A stretch of 64,000 nucleotides of DNA from Pseudofrankia inefficax (GTDB lineage Bacteria; Actinomycetota; Actinomycetes; Frankiales; Frankiaceae), in the NCBI RefSeq assembly GCF_000166135.1, contig NC_014666.1, positions 4,526,001 through 4,590,000 on the forward strand, written 5' to 3'. Below, piece after piece: positions 1 to 9,422 of the stretch. The first letter of the stretch is position 1. Each line of letters opens with the position of its first letter. Position numbers and translations under genes: made by a program. A model generated the notes under the pieces. It was not told the origin of the DNA. It searched no databases and saw only the letters and a list, made by a program, of their open reading frames with translations.

Positions 1-578
1 TCGGCCTCCGCCATGAAGTGGGTGACGAGCAGGATCGTCACGCCCCGGTCGCGGACCGCCGCGATGAGCTCCCAGGTGTCGCGGCGGGCGGCCGGGTCCA
101 GGCCGGTCGTCAGCTCGTCGAGGATCGCGACCTTCGGCGTTCCGACCAGCGCCAACGCGATCGAGAGCCGTTGGCGCTGGCCGCCGGACAGCTTCCCGAA
201 CCGGGTGCCGGCCTGCGCGGTGAGGCCGAGGGCGTCGAGCAGCTCGCCCGGGTCGGCCGGCCGCGGGTAGAAGGAGGCGAACAGCTCCAGCGCCTCACCG
301 ACCCGTAGGTTCGGCTGCAGCTCGCTGTCCTGCAGCTGGACACCGAGGCTGGCCGTGACCGCGGCCCGGTCCCGGGCCGGGTCGTGGCCGAGTACCCGCA
401 CCGCGCCGCCGTCGGGTGTGCGCAGCCCGGCGACGCACTCGACCGTCGTCGTCTTCCCGGCGCCGTTCGGCCCGAGCAGGCCGAAGATCTCCCCTTCCGC
501 CACGGAGAACGAGAGGTCGCGGACCGCGACCCGATCCCCGTAGGCCTTGCGTAGCCGGGTCACCTCGACAACCGTCAC
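1..578 (-). CDS. ABC transporter ATP-binding protein, truncated by the window edge
   Basis: This is the nucleotide-binding subunit of an ABC exporter, probably of the DrrA/CcmA multidrug type. About 192 codons are visible and the C-terminus lies off the left edge. The reading frame shows the Walker A motif GPNGAGKTT near residue 37, a Q-loop region, the signature LSGGQRQR and a Walker B reading VAILDELTTGLDP. The Walker B has DEL where DEP is usual. The H-loop is in VTHFMAEA just before the edge. The GTG at 578 is chosen because GGGAAGGGA lies just upstream and the protein then starts VTVVEVTRLRKAYGD, typical for the family. Its permease partner would lie outside the window. It is divergent from the NUDIX operon. 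Confidence 0.85.
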   Translation of the reverse strand, partial: MTVVEVTRLRKAYGDRVAVRDLSFSVAEGEIFGLLGPNGAGKTTTVECVAGLRTPDGGAVRVLGHDPARDRAAVTASLGVQLQDSELQPNLRVGEALELFASFYPRPADPGELLDALGLTAQAGTRFGKLSGGQRQRLSIALALVGTPKVAILDELTTGLDPAARRDTWELIAAVRDRGVTILLVTHFMAEA

Positions 579-692
579 CGGTCCGTCCCTTCCCTGCGAG
601 CCCTTGTGCGGACGGCTCTGACGATCTCGCGAGGGCAGGGTGTGCCACATCGCCCCGGCGGCTACATCCCGGCCGCCGTGCGGTGGACGCGG

Positions 693-716
693 CGCATCCA
701 CCGATCGGTCGATGCG
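693..716. promoter_or_regulatory. 24-bp palindrome in the divergent ABC/NUDIX intergenic region
   Basis: The arms CGCATC and GATGCG surround the perfect inner palindrome ACCGATCGGT at 700-709; only the C/C pair at 699 and 710 fails to match. It lies between two divergent genes (starts at 578 and 802), the position expected of a dimeric repressor site. The inner ten bases also form the core of the two operators at 8574-8621. That it is an operator is inference. Confidence 0.45.
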
Positions 717-801
717 GCGCCCTCGTGGGTGGGCTGTCACGATCGGGAGGGCACGGCCGCCTTGGCGGCGCGCCGAGGCGGGGCCGGGAGAAGGGGACGT
801 C

Positions 802-1289
802 GTGGGCGAGGCACCAGAAAACGAGGCCGGCGCGGACGGCGCCGAGGTCCGGGCGGCCGGCGGGGTGGTCTGGCGGCCGGCGGCGGGCGGGGGCGTCGAG
901 ATCGTGCTCGTGCACCGGCCCAGGTATGACGACTGGTCGCTGCCCAAGGGCAAGGTCGACGGCGACGAGACGTGGCTGGCGGCGGCGGTCCGGGAGGTCG
1001 ACGAGGAGACCGGGCTCGCCGTCGAGGTCGGGGTCCTGCTCGGTGACGTGACGTACCCCGTCCGCCGGCACGGGTCGGCGGACTCGCCGCCGGCGACGAA
1101 GGTCGTGCGGTACTGGGCGCTGCGCGTCACCGGGGGTGCGTTCACGCCGAACGACGAGGTCGACGAGCTGCGCTGGCTCCCGCCGGAGCAGGCAGCGGGG
1201 CTGCTGTCCTACGACCTCGACCGCGACGTCGTGGACCGGTTCCTCGCCCGCGGGAGCGGGGCCGTCGAGGAAGGGCCGGGCGGGGGCGC

Positions 1290-1293
<4 letters not shown>
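802..1293 (+). CDS. NUDIX hydrolase (MutT type)
   Basis: A single-domain NUDIX pyrophosphohydrolase of 163 residues. The Nudix box reads G-x5-E-x7-REVDEETGL, with the spacing and the metal-binding glutamates intact. The preceding WSLPKGKVDGDE resembles the N-terminal domain of mycobacterial MutT1-type enzymes, but there is no histidine phosphatase domain here. The GTG at 802 is preferred because GGAGAAGGGG sits six bases upstream; longer versions reach into the divergent promoter region. The stop overlaps the next start, so the two genes are translationally coupled. The substrate, such as an oxidised nucleotide or a dinucleoside polyphosphate, cannot be told from sequence. Confidence 0.88.
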
Positions 1294-3156
<1,863 letters not shown>

Positions 3157-3187
3157 GCGGCAGGTCTCCCAGTGGGGCGACGGGTGG

Positions 3188-3742
3188 TCAAAGCGCCTTG
3201 ACGTACTCGCGGCGCGTGGACGAGATGGTGTTTACCTCGTACGGGGTTGCTGTGCCGGTCGGTACGAAGCCGCCTCGATCGAGGAAGGTCTGGCCCGGCT
3301 GTCCGAATGTTTCGATCAGGCCGGTCACGGCGTGCGTGCACTGCGGTTGTCGGCTCGCGGCGAGCTTTACCGAGAATTCGAGCAAATAGGTGCCCAGGCC
3401 CTGGTGTTGGCACTCGGGATCCACGAGAACGTAACCGATGTAGCACTGGCTCTGCTCCGGAAACCTCAGGATCAGGTCGGAGTAGCCGACGAGGCGACCG
3501 TCGGCGTCGAAGGCGCCTATGGGGAGCTTGTCATCCGGTGTGGAGGACGGCGGGCGGGCGATGAGGGTGCTGTGCGCCTCGGCGGGACCTGGCGGAAATC
3601 CGATCGTCTTCTCGCAGTACGAAGGCAACAATTCGAAAAGCCGCTGGAGGTTCGTGACGTCCTCGTCCGAGGCGAGTGCCCGCGCATGCGTCACGCGGCC
3701 GTCGCCGAGACTGAACGCCCAGTTCGGCTCCTGGATTCTCAC
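3188..3742 (-). CDS. GNAT-family N-acetyltransferase
   Basis: A 184-residue acyltransferase with the GNAT fold. The acetyl-CoA pyrophosphate loop (motif A) reads VDPECQHQGLGTYLLE, with the QxxGxG element, near residue 115. The preceding strand YIGYVLV and the C-terminal FLDRGGFVPTGT strand-turn are typical. The codons are visibly less G+C-biased than in neighbouring genes (for example ATTCGA, GAATTC), which suggests acquisition by transfer. The GTG start at 3742 has no clear ribosome binding site, so the message may be leaderless. The substrate is unknown. The gene is convergent with the monooxygenase operon. Confidence 0.82.
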   Translation of the reverse strand: MRIQEPNWAFSLGDGRVTHARALASDEDVTNLQRLFELLPSYCEKTIGFPPGPAEAHSTLIARPPSSTPDDKLPIGAFDADGRLVGYSDLILRFPEQSQCYIGYVLVDPECQHQGLGTYLLEFSVKLAASRQPQCTHAVTGLIETFGQPGQTFLDRGGFVPTGTATPYEVNTISSTRREYVKAL

Positions 3743-3781
3743 CGATTCAGGCTACAGTCGCGCGCGTGTCCAGATACGGCA

Positions 3782-4567
3782 CTAGTCGGACGCGGTGAAC
3801 GCGCCGTCGGTGAGGACCGGGACGGCCTGGTCGACGTCGAGCGCGGCGGCGGCGGCGATGTCGTCGTCCCAGCCGAGGGCCAGCAGCTCCCGGCCGGACG
3901 CCGACGCGCGCAGGTCGGCGTGCAGGTCCGGTTCGGCGGCGAGGAACGCCGCCATCGCCGCCCGGGCCTCGGCGGAGAGCCGGTCCCTGGCCAGGCCGGC
4001 GGCCCGGACGGTGCGCGCGATGACCGCGCCGGCGCCGAGCAGGTCCTCGACGGCGGGGCGCAGCGGGCCACGGTGCGGGTCGCCGTACACGTCGGGCCAG
4101 CGTTCCCCGGAGGCGATCACCACCAGGTGGCCGCCGCCCGCGAGCGCCGCCGCGGCGGCGCGGCCGACCGCGGCCGCGTTGCGCAGGCAGCCGGCCAGCA
4201 GCCGGGACACCCCAAGCTCCAGAGCGGCGGCGGACAGGGTCGCGCCGTTCGGGGACGGCAGGACCAGGCGGGTACCCGGGGGGATCGCCGCGAGGTCGGT
4301 GGGGGACAGCGACCACGGGGCGTCCGGGTCCTCGCGGCGGCCCCCGAGCAGTGCGCCCCGCTCGGCGGCGAACCGGGCCGCGGCCTGGTCCCGCCAGCGG
4401 TGCGGCAGGACGTGGGCGCCGCGGCTGACGGCGACCGACACGGCGGTGGTGAACCGCAGCACGTCGACGATCACGACGACGTCACCGCCGGGCGCGAGCG
4501 CGGCGAGGTCGTCGGGGCCCCAGCCGAACCGGACCGCGAACGGCGCCTGGTCGGTGAACGCGCCCAC
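3782..4567 (-). CDS. 2-phosphosulfolactate phosphatase family protein (ComB-like)
   Basis: A 261-residue ComB-family protein. The family motif VVVIVDVLRFTTAVSVAVSR lies near residue 30, followed by LVLPSPNGATLS, a CLRNAAAVGRAA segment and the acidic GERWPDVYGDP region. In archaea ComB removes phosphate from 2-phosphosulfolactate during coenzyme M synthesis. Actinobacteria do not make coenzyme M, and the bacterial members act on unknown or related sulfonate phosphates, so only the family is firm. The GTG start has a weak ribosome binding site. The gene stands alone between the GNAT and AAA ATPase genes on the same strand. Confidence 0.75.
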   Translation of the reverse strand: MGAFTDQAPFAVRFGWGPDDLAALAPGGDVVVIVDVLRFTTAVSVAVSRGAHVLPHRWRDQAAARFAAERGALLGGRREDPDAPWSLSPTDLAAIPPGTRLVLPSPNGATLSAAALELGVSRLLAGCLRNAAAVGRAAAAALAGGGHLVVIASGERWPDVYGDPHRGPLRPAVEDLLGAGAVIARTVRAAGLARDRLSAEARAAMAAFLAAEPDLHADLRASASGRELLALGWDDDIAAAAALDVDQAVPVLTDGAFTASD

Positions 4568-4655
4568 CCGTTCATGATGCGCGCCGCACCGGCCGTCACG
4601 CCCGGTTCGCCGGGAACGTGGGCGCCGCTACGGTCCGCACGCCGGGGCCAGGCCG

Positions 4656-5411
4656 TCAGCGGCCGTCCAGGAGGTGGCGCAGGTAGCGGTCGGGGGCGGC
4701 GAGGAAGTCGCGGGTCATCCGGACCGGCAGCGCGTCGTCGTAGCCGACCGGCCCTATCGCGCCGTCGGCGTCGATCTCGTAGATCGTGGCACCGGGCAGC
4801 GCGAGCAGCACCGGCGAGTGGGTGGCGACGATCAGCTGGCAGCCGGCGGCGGCCAGGTCCGCGAACCGGGCCAGCAGCGCCATCGCGCCGCGGACCGACA
4901 GGGCGGCCTCCGGCTCGTCGAGGATGTACAGCCCGTCGGGGCCGAACCGGTGGGTGGCCAGGTCGAGGAACGACTCGCCATGGGACCGCTCGTGCGGCGA
5001 CACCCCGCCGTAGGAGTCCAGCAGCCGCGTCGGCCCGTCGCTGTCGAGGCGTTCGATCTCGCTGGCGACGTTGTAGTACGACTCGGCGCGCAGGAAGAAC
5101 CCGGTGCGTGGCTTGCGGGCCTCCCAGCTGAGAACCAGGTGGTCGCCGAGCGGGGACTCGGTGGCGCGGGTCGCGAACCGGAAGTTCTGGCTGCCGCCCT
5201 CGGGGTTGAACCCGGCCGCGACGGCCAGCGCCTCGACGAGCGTCGACTTGCCGGTGCCGTTCTCCCCCACCAGGAACGTCACGCCGGCGCCGAGGCGCAG
5301 CCCGTCGCCGCGGGCCAGCCACGCGACCGCGGGCAGGCTGAACGGGTAGCCGCCCGCGCCGGACGGAGCCGGCAGCCGTACCTCCCGGATGAAACGCCGT
5401 TGCGTCGCCAC
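4656..5411 (-). CDS. AAA-type ATPase (ABC/RecF-like ATPase, stand-alone)
   Basis: A 251-residue soluble ATPase. The Walker A motif GENGTGKST is near residue 49, the signature-like SHGESF segment is in the middle, and the Walker B LYILDEPEAAL is followed by the switch histidine in VATHSPVLL. This layout matches the small predicted ATPases related to RecF and SMC heads that have no membrane partner; their role is unknown. It is divergently arranged with the MarR gene, and the shared 121-bp gap holds the MarR-type palindrome, so it could be part of the same regulon. The GTG start at 5411 gives the natural family N-terminus. Confidence 0.8.
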   Translation of the reverse strand: MATQRRFIREVRLPAPSGAGGYPFSLPAVAWLARGDGLRLGAGVTFLVGENGTGKSTLVEALAVAAGFNPEGGSQNFRFATRATESPLGDHLVLSWEARKPRTGFFLRAESYYNVASEIERLDSDGPTRLLDSYGGVSPHERSHGESFLDLATHRFGPDGLYILDEPEAALSVRGAMALLARFADLAAAGCQLIVATHSPVLLALPGATIYEIDADGAIGPVGYDDALPVRMTRDFLAAPDRYLRHLLDGR

Positions 5412-5498
5412 CCCCTGATCCTCCCGGCGCGCGGTGCCGGGTGGTCACGACGACCCACCCAGACCAGATACACAGCCGCACCTGCACAGGTGGAACTG

Positions 5499-5514
5499 GA
5501 CAGTCTGGACTGTC
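5499..5514. promoter_or_regulatory. Perfect inverted repeat GACAGT-N4-ACTGTC, probable MarR operator
   Basis: The repeat GACAGTctggACTGTC sits 9 bases before the first possible MarR start (5524) and 18 before the preferred one (5533), in the gap shared with the divergent ATPase gene. Size, symmetry and position fit an autoregulatory MarR dimer site overlapping the transcription start. Confidence 0.6.
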
Positions 5515-5532
5515 GGTTTTAGGGTGGCGTCC

Positions 5533-6033
5533 GTGGCTGAGACGCTCAGAGACGACGGCACCGGCCAGCCGGACGGCGAGGCCACGGACGCGGCGCTCGC
5601 CGCGTCCGCCGTGACGGCGGCGCGGGACGTGCGGGTCGTGATCGGCCGGCTGCGCCGCCGGCTGCGCGAGGTCGCCGACGGCACCGCGGGTGGTGACCTG
5701 TCCCCCTCCCAGGCCTCCGTGCTCGCCCAGCTGTCCAGGGTCGGCGCGGGCACCGCCAGCGGGCTCGCGGCCAGCGAGCGGATCCGGCCGCAGTCGATGG
5801 CCGCGACCCTCGCGGCGCTCGACGCGGCCGGGCTGATCCGCCGCGACCCGGACCCGACCGACGGGCGCCGCCAGCTCGTCACCCTCACCGAGGCCGGCGT
5901 GGCCCGCGCCGAGGGCAACAAGAACGCCCGCCACGAGTGGCTCAACCGGGCGCTGCACGACCACTACACCGAGGCCGAACGCCAGACCGTCATCGAGGCG
6001 ATGGCCCTGCTCGACCGGCTGGCCCAGCTCTGA
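5533..6033 (+). CDS. MarR-family transcriptional regulator
   Basis: A 166-residue winged-helix repressor. The DNA recognition region ASGLAASERIRPQSMAATLA is followed by the wing DPDPTDGRRQLVTLTEAG, which has the conserved D-x-R that contacts DNA. Flanking helices form the dimer interface. The gene lies 90 bp upstream of an efflux pump in the same direction and just downstream of a perfect palindrome, so it most likely represses itself and the pump until a phenolic or drug ligand binds. GTG codons at 5524 and 5533 are both possible starts; neither has a strong ribosome binding site, which fits a short or absent leader. Confidence 0.88.
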   Translation: MAETLRDDGTGQPDGEATDAALAASAVTAARDVRVVIGRLRRRLREVADGTAGGDLSPSQASVLAQLSRVGAGTASGLAASERIRPQSMAATLAALDAAGLIRRDPDPTDGRRQLVTLTEAGVARAEGNKNARHEWLNRALHDHYTEAERQTVIEAMALLDRLAQL

Positions 6034-6070
6034 CCGACCCGCGGCCGTCCCTACCCCCTGGAGGGTTTTC

Positions 6071-6124
6071 ATGACCGTCACCCGCACCGCGACCCTGGAG
6101 CCGCTCGCGACGAGCCACGCCTGA
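6071..6124 (+). CDS. 17-codon leader peptide upstream of the efflux pump
   Basis: A short frame encoding MTVTRTATLEPLATSHA. It has a strong ribosome binding site (GGAGGG at 6060-6065, five bases before the ATG), and its TGA overlaps the ATG of the MFS gene in ATGA fashion. The MFS gene itself has no convincing site of its own, since its upstream bases lie inside this frame. Translation of the pump therefore probably depends on ribosomes that finish the leader. Drug-dependent stalling, as in classic resistance leaders, is possible but not shown. Confidence 0.65.
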   Translation: MTVTRTATLEPLATSHA

Positions 6125-7926
6125 TGGCCGCCCCGTACACGGCTACCCCGAACAACGCAGCCTCCGCGCCGGCTCGGACCGCGCCCGATCCGTACCGGTG
6201 GGTCGCGCTGACGAACACGACCGCCGCGGTGTTCATGTCGGCGCTCGACGGGTCGATCGTGCTCATCGCCCTGCCGGCGATCTTCCGCGGCGTGCACCTG
6301 GACCCGCTGGCGCCCGGGAACATCGCCTTCCTGCTGTGGATGATCATGGGTTACCGGCTGGTGCAGGCGGTGCTCGTCGTCACCGTCGGCCGGCTCGGGG
6401 ACATGTACGGCCGGGTCAAGCTCTACAACGCCGGGTTCGCCGTGTTCACCGTCGCGTCCGTGCTGCTGTCGTTCGACCCGTTCGACAAGGCCCACGGGGC
6501 GATGTGGCTGATCGTCTGGCGGCTGCTGCAGGCCGTCGGCGGGTCGATGCTGACGGCGAACTCGGCGGCGATCCTCACCGACGCGTTCCCCGCCGAACGG
6601 CGCGGGTTCGCCCTCGGCGTCAACCAGGTCGCCGCCCTGGCCGGCCAGTTCGTCGGCCTCGTCGCCGGCGGGCTGCTCACCGCCTGGGACTGGCGGGCCG
6701 TGTTCTGGATCAACGTCCCTGTCGGGATCTTCGGCACGGTCTGGGCGTACGCGAAGCTGCGCGAGACCTCGGCCCGTGGCGGCGGCCGGATCGACTGGTG
6801 GGGCAACGTCACCTTCGGGGTCGGCCTGTCCGCGGTCCTCGTCGGCGTCACCTACGGCCTGCAGCCCTACGGCGGGCACACCATGGGCTGGACCCGGCCG
6901 CTGGTCGTCGTCCTGATCGCCGGCGGCGCCGCGCTGCTCGTCGCGTTCGCCGTCGCCGAGGGCCGGGTCACGGCGCCGATGATCAACCTGGGGCTGTTCC
7001 GCAATCGGGCGTTCGCCGCCGGGAACATCGGGTCGCTGTGCGTGTCGATCGGCCGCGGCGGGATGCAGTTCATCCTGATCATCTGGCTGCAGGGTGTGTG
7101 GCTGCCGCTGCACGGCTACGACTTCGCCGACACCCCGCTGTGGGCCGGCATCTTCATGCTGCCGCTGACGTTCGGGTTCCTCGTCGCCGGGCCGGTCTCC
7201 GGGATGCTGTCCGACCGGTTCGGCTCCCGGGGGATCGCGTCGGCCGGGGCGATCCTGTTCGGCGGCAGCTTCGTCGGGCTGATGCTGCTGCCCGTCGACT
7301 TCTCCTACTGGCCGTTCGCCTCGTTGCTGCTGCTCAACGGCATCGCGTCGGGCATGTTCGCCTCGCCGAACACGTCGTCGATCATGGGTTCGGTGCCGGT
7401 CGCGCAGCGCGGGGTGGCGTCCGGGATGCGCGCGACGTTCCAGAACACCGGGACGGCGCTGTCGATCGGGGTGTTCTTCTCGCTGATGGTCGCGGGCCTG
7501 GCCGGGAGCCTGCCACGGGCGCTGTCCGGCGGTCTCGCCCGGCAGGGGGTGCCGGCGGACGTCGCCGCGCAGGTCGGGCACCTGCCGCCGGTCGCGTCGC
7601 TGTTCGCCGCCCAGCTGGGCTTCAACCCGGTCGAGCACCTGCTGCCGTCGGGGACACTCGCGCGGCTCACCCCCGAGCAGCGGGCCACGGTCACCGGCCA
7701 CGAGTTCTTCCCCGACCTGATCTCCGGGCCGTTCCACCACGGCCTGGTCATCGTCTTCGCGACGGCCGCGGTCCTCGCCGCCGTCGCCGCGGTGGCGTCA
7801 CTGCTGCGCGGCGGGCGTCCCGACCCGAGCCCGTCCCTGGCCGCCGGCTCCGGTGTGGCCGCGGCGCAGGAGCCCGGCGAGCCGGCGGCCACCGTCGAGG
7901 CGACCGAGGCGCCGTCCCCTTCGTAG
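6124..7926 (+). CDS. MFS drug efflux transporter, DHA2 family (14 TM)
   Basis: A 600-residue proton-coupled antiporter of the EmrB/QacA group. The N-terminal helix contains MSALDGSIVLIALP, equivalent to the family motif LDxTVVNVALP, and motif A-like GRLGDMYGRVKLY lies between helices 2 and 3. Motif C-like sequence occurs around residues 160-185 (LGVNQVAALAGQFVGLVAGG). Length and hydrophobic segments suggest 14 membrane helices with an acidic, Ala/Pro-rich cytoplasmic tail. It is coupled to a 17-codon leader and sits behind the MarR gene, so it is probably a regulated drug or phenolic exporter. A QacA-type single-residue substrate assignment is not possible. Confidence 0.9.
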   Translation: MAAPYTATPNNAASAPARTAPDPYRWVALTNTTAAVFMSALDGSIVLIALPAIFRGVHLDPLAPGNIAFLLWMIMGYRLVQAVLVVTVGRLGDMYGRVKLYNAGFAVFTVASVLLSFDPFDKAHGAMWLIVWRLLQAVGGSMLTANSAAILTDAFPAERRGFALGVNQVAALAGQFVGLVAGGLLTAWDWRAVFWINVPVGIFGTVWAYAKLRETSARGGGRIDWWGNVTFGVGLSAVLVGVTYGLQPYGGHTMGWTRPLVVVLIAGGAALLVAFAVAEGRVTAPMINLGLFRNRAFAAGNIGSLCVSIGRGGMQFILIIWLQGVWLPLHGYDFADTPLWAGIFMLPLTFGFLVAGPVSGMLSDRFGSRGIASAGAILFGGSFVGLMLLPVDFSYWPFASLLLLNGIASGMFASPNTSSIMGSVPVAQRGVASGMRATFQNTGTALSIGVFFSLMVAGLAGSLPRALSGGLARQGVPADVAAQVGHLPPVASLFAAQLGFNPVEHLLPSGTLARLTPEQRATVTGHEFFPDLISGPFHHGLVIVFATAAVLAAVAAVASLLRGGRPDPSPSLAAGSGVAAAQEPGEPAATVEATEAPSPS

Positions 7927-7959
7927 CCATCCGAGGGCGAGAACGGGGATCGCGGCCGG

Positions 7960-8541
7960 CTAGCGTAGGCCGGCCGCGTCCAGGAGGGTCGTCGCGGTGG
8001 CGACGGCGAGGCCGTCGAGTGGTCGGGCGAGGACGACGGCGCGGGCGCTGGACCCGTCGTAGACGATCGTGAGCGCGGCGGCCAGGCCGTCGGGGTCGGC
8101 GGCGCCGCCGCGGCGGGCCTCGGTGGCGAAGAAGCCGGTGAGGGCCTCCTTGTGCCGGCGGGCGACGACGGCGGCGGGGTGGTCGGAGTCCTTGACCTCG
8201 ACGGCGGCCGCGACGAACGGGCAGCCGCGGAACTCCGGGTCGCCGCTGGCCGCCTCCAGGGCCGCGAAGACCGCCAGGACCCGTTCGCGCGGCCCGCCCG
8301 GGTGGTCGTCGGGCGGCCACATGAGCGCGCGGATCGTGTCGGCCCACTGGTCGAGGCCGGCGGCGATCACCTCGTCCTTGCTGGCGAACAGCTGGTACAT
8401 CGTGCGCTTGGAGACACCGGCCGCGCGGCACAGCGCGTCGACACCGGTCGCGACGCCCTCCCGGTAGAACAGCGGCCCGGCCGCCGCGACCAGCCGGGCG
8501 GCGGGGTCGGAGCGGGCTTCGGGCGCCGTGGCATTGCTCAC
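7960..8541 (-). CDS. TetR-family transcriptional regulator
   Basis: A 193-residue TetR repressor. The helix-turn-helix is VDALCRAAGVSKRTMYQLFASKDE at residues 37-60 (given here only as a key motif, with the YQLF-SKDE hallmark). The C-terminal domain binds an unknown ligand. The gene diverges from an SDR dehydrogenase, and two perfect palindromes lie in the 132-bp gap, so it very probably controls both genes. The GTG at 8541 is chosen because it gives the family N-terminus SNATAPEARSDPAARLVAAA; much longer in-frame extensions would run through the operators and the SDR gene. Confidence 0.88.
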   Translation of the reverse strand: MSNATAPEARSDPAARLVAAAGPLFYREGVATGVDALCRAAGVSKRTMYQLFASKDEVIAAGLDQWADTIRALMWPPDDHPGGPRERVLAVFAALEAASGDPEFRGCPFVAAAVEVKDSDHPAAVVARRHKEALTGFFATEARRGGAADPDGLAAALTIVYDGSSARAVVLARPLDGLAVATATTLLDAAGLR

Positions 8542-8573
8542 CCCACGAGCGTAGCCCCAGACCTTGCCGGTGG

Positions 8574-8621
8574 AAACCGATCGGTTTACCGTCGGGACCG
8601 ACCACGAAAACCGATCGGTTT
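8574..8621. promoter_or_regulatory. Two perfect 14-bp TetR operators AAACCGATCGGTTT
   Basis: Identical palindromes AAACCGATCGGTTT occur at 8574-8587 and 8608-8621. Their centres are 34 bp apart, about three helical turns. They lie between the divergent TetR start (8541) and SDR start (8674), so each can cover one promoter. In a G+C-rich genome two exact copies of a 14-mer this close together are very unlikely by chance. Confidence 0.85.
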
Positions 8622-8673
8622 CCGGGTGTCGGTGGCGGGAGCCGCCGCGACGGCCCGGGGCAAGGAGCTGGCC

Positions 8674-9375
8674 ATGACCTCTCTCGAAGGCGCCGTCGTG
8701 CTCGTCACCGGCGGCAGCCGCGGGCTCGGGCGCGCGTTCGTCGACGCCGCGTTCGACCGGGGCGCCGCCAAGGTCTACGCGACCGCCCGCGACCCGCGCA
8801 CCGTCACCCACCCGCGGGCGATCCCGCTGGCCCTGGAGGTGACCGACCCGGCCGCCGTCGCCGCGGCGGCGGCCGCGGCCGGTGACGTGACGATCGTGGT
8901 GAACAACGCCGGCGGCTACCTCGGCGTGCCGTTCCTCGACGGCGACCTGGCCGACGTCCGCCGCGAGTTCGAGACGAACTTCTACGGCCCGCTGCTCGTC
9001 ACCCGGGCGTTCGCCCCCGTGCTTGCCGCCAACGGCGGCGGTCATCTGCTGAACGTCGCCTCGGTGCTGTCCTGGTACGCGCAGGGCGGCTCGTACGCGG
9101 CGTCGAAGGCCGCCCTGTGGTCGCTGACCCAGTCGCTGCGCGCCGAGCTGCGGCCCCGCGGGATCGCGGTGACCGCCCTGCACGTCGGCTACATCGACAC
9201 CGACATGGCCGCGAACGTCGACGCCCCGAAGGCCGACCCGCGCGTCGTCGCGGACCTGGCCCTCGACGGCGTCGAGGCCGGCGCGTTCGAGGTCCTCGCC
9301 GACGACACGACCCGCCACGTCAAGGCCGCCCTCTCGGCGGACCCGTCGGTCCTCTACCCGGAGCTCGCCGCGTAG
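8674..9375 (+). CDS. Short-chain dehydrogenase/reductase
   Basis: A 233-residue classical SDR. The cofactor loop TGGSRGLGRAF is near residue 12, the structural NNAGG motif near 80, the catalytic serine lies in NVASVLSW, and the YAASK motif carries the catalytic Tyr and Lys near 147-151. AGGAG at 8663-8667, six bases before the ATG, fixes the start. The twin TetR operators upstream make it the regulated gene of the divergent TetR. These TetR-SDR pairs usually oxidise or reduce a small xenobiotic carbonyl or alcohol; the substrate here is unknown. Confidence 0.9.
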   Translation: MTSLEGAVVLVTGGSRGLGRAFVDAAFDRGAAKVYATARDPRTVTHPRAIPLALEVTDPAAVAAAAAAAGDVTIVVNNAGGYLGVPFLDGDLADVRREFETNFYGPLLVTRAFAPVLAANGGGHLLNVASVLSWYAQGGSYAASKAALWSLTQSLRAELRPRGIAVTALHVGYIDTDMAANVDAPKADPRVVADLALDGVEAGAFEVLADDTTRHVKAALSADPSVLYPELAA

Positions 9376-9422
9376 CCCGCACCCGGGTCTGGTCGGAGCT
9401 CAGCGGACCGTAGCCAGGGTGC

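Noticed and set aside
4471-7740. Very long minus-strand frame across the AAA ATPase, MarR and MFS genes
   Set aside because: Composition is dominated by Arg, Gly, Asp and His; it runs antisense to genes with clear families. The Walker, MarR and MFS motifs lie in the other frames.
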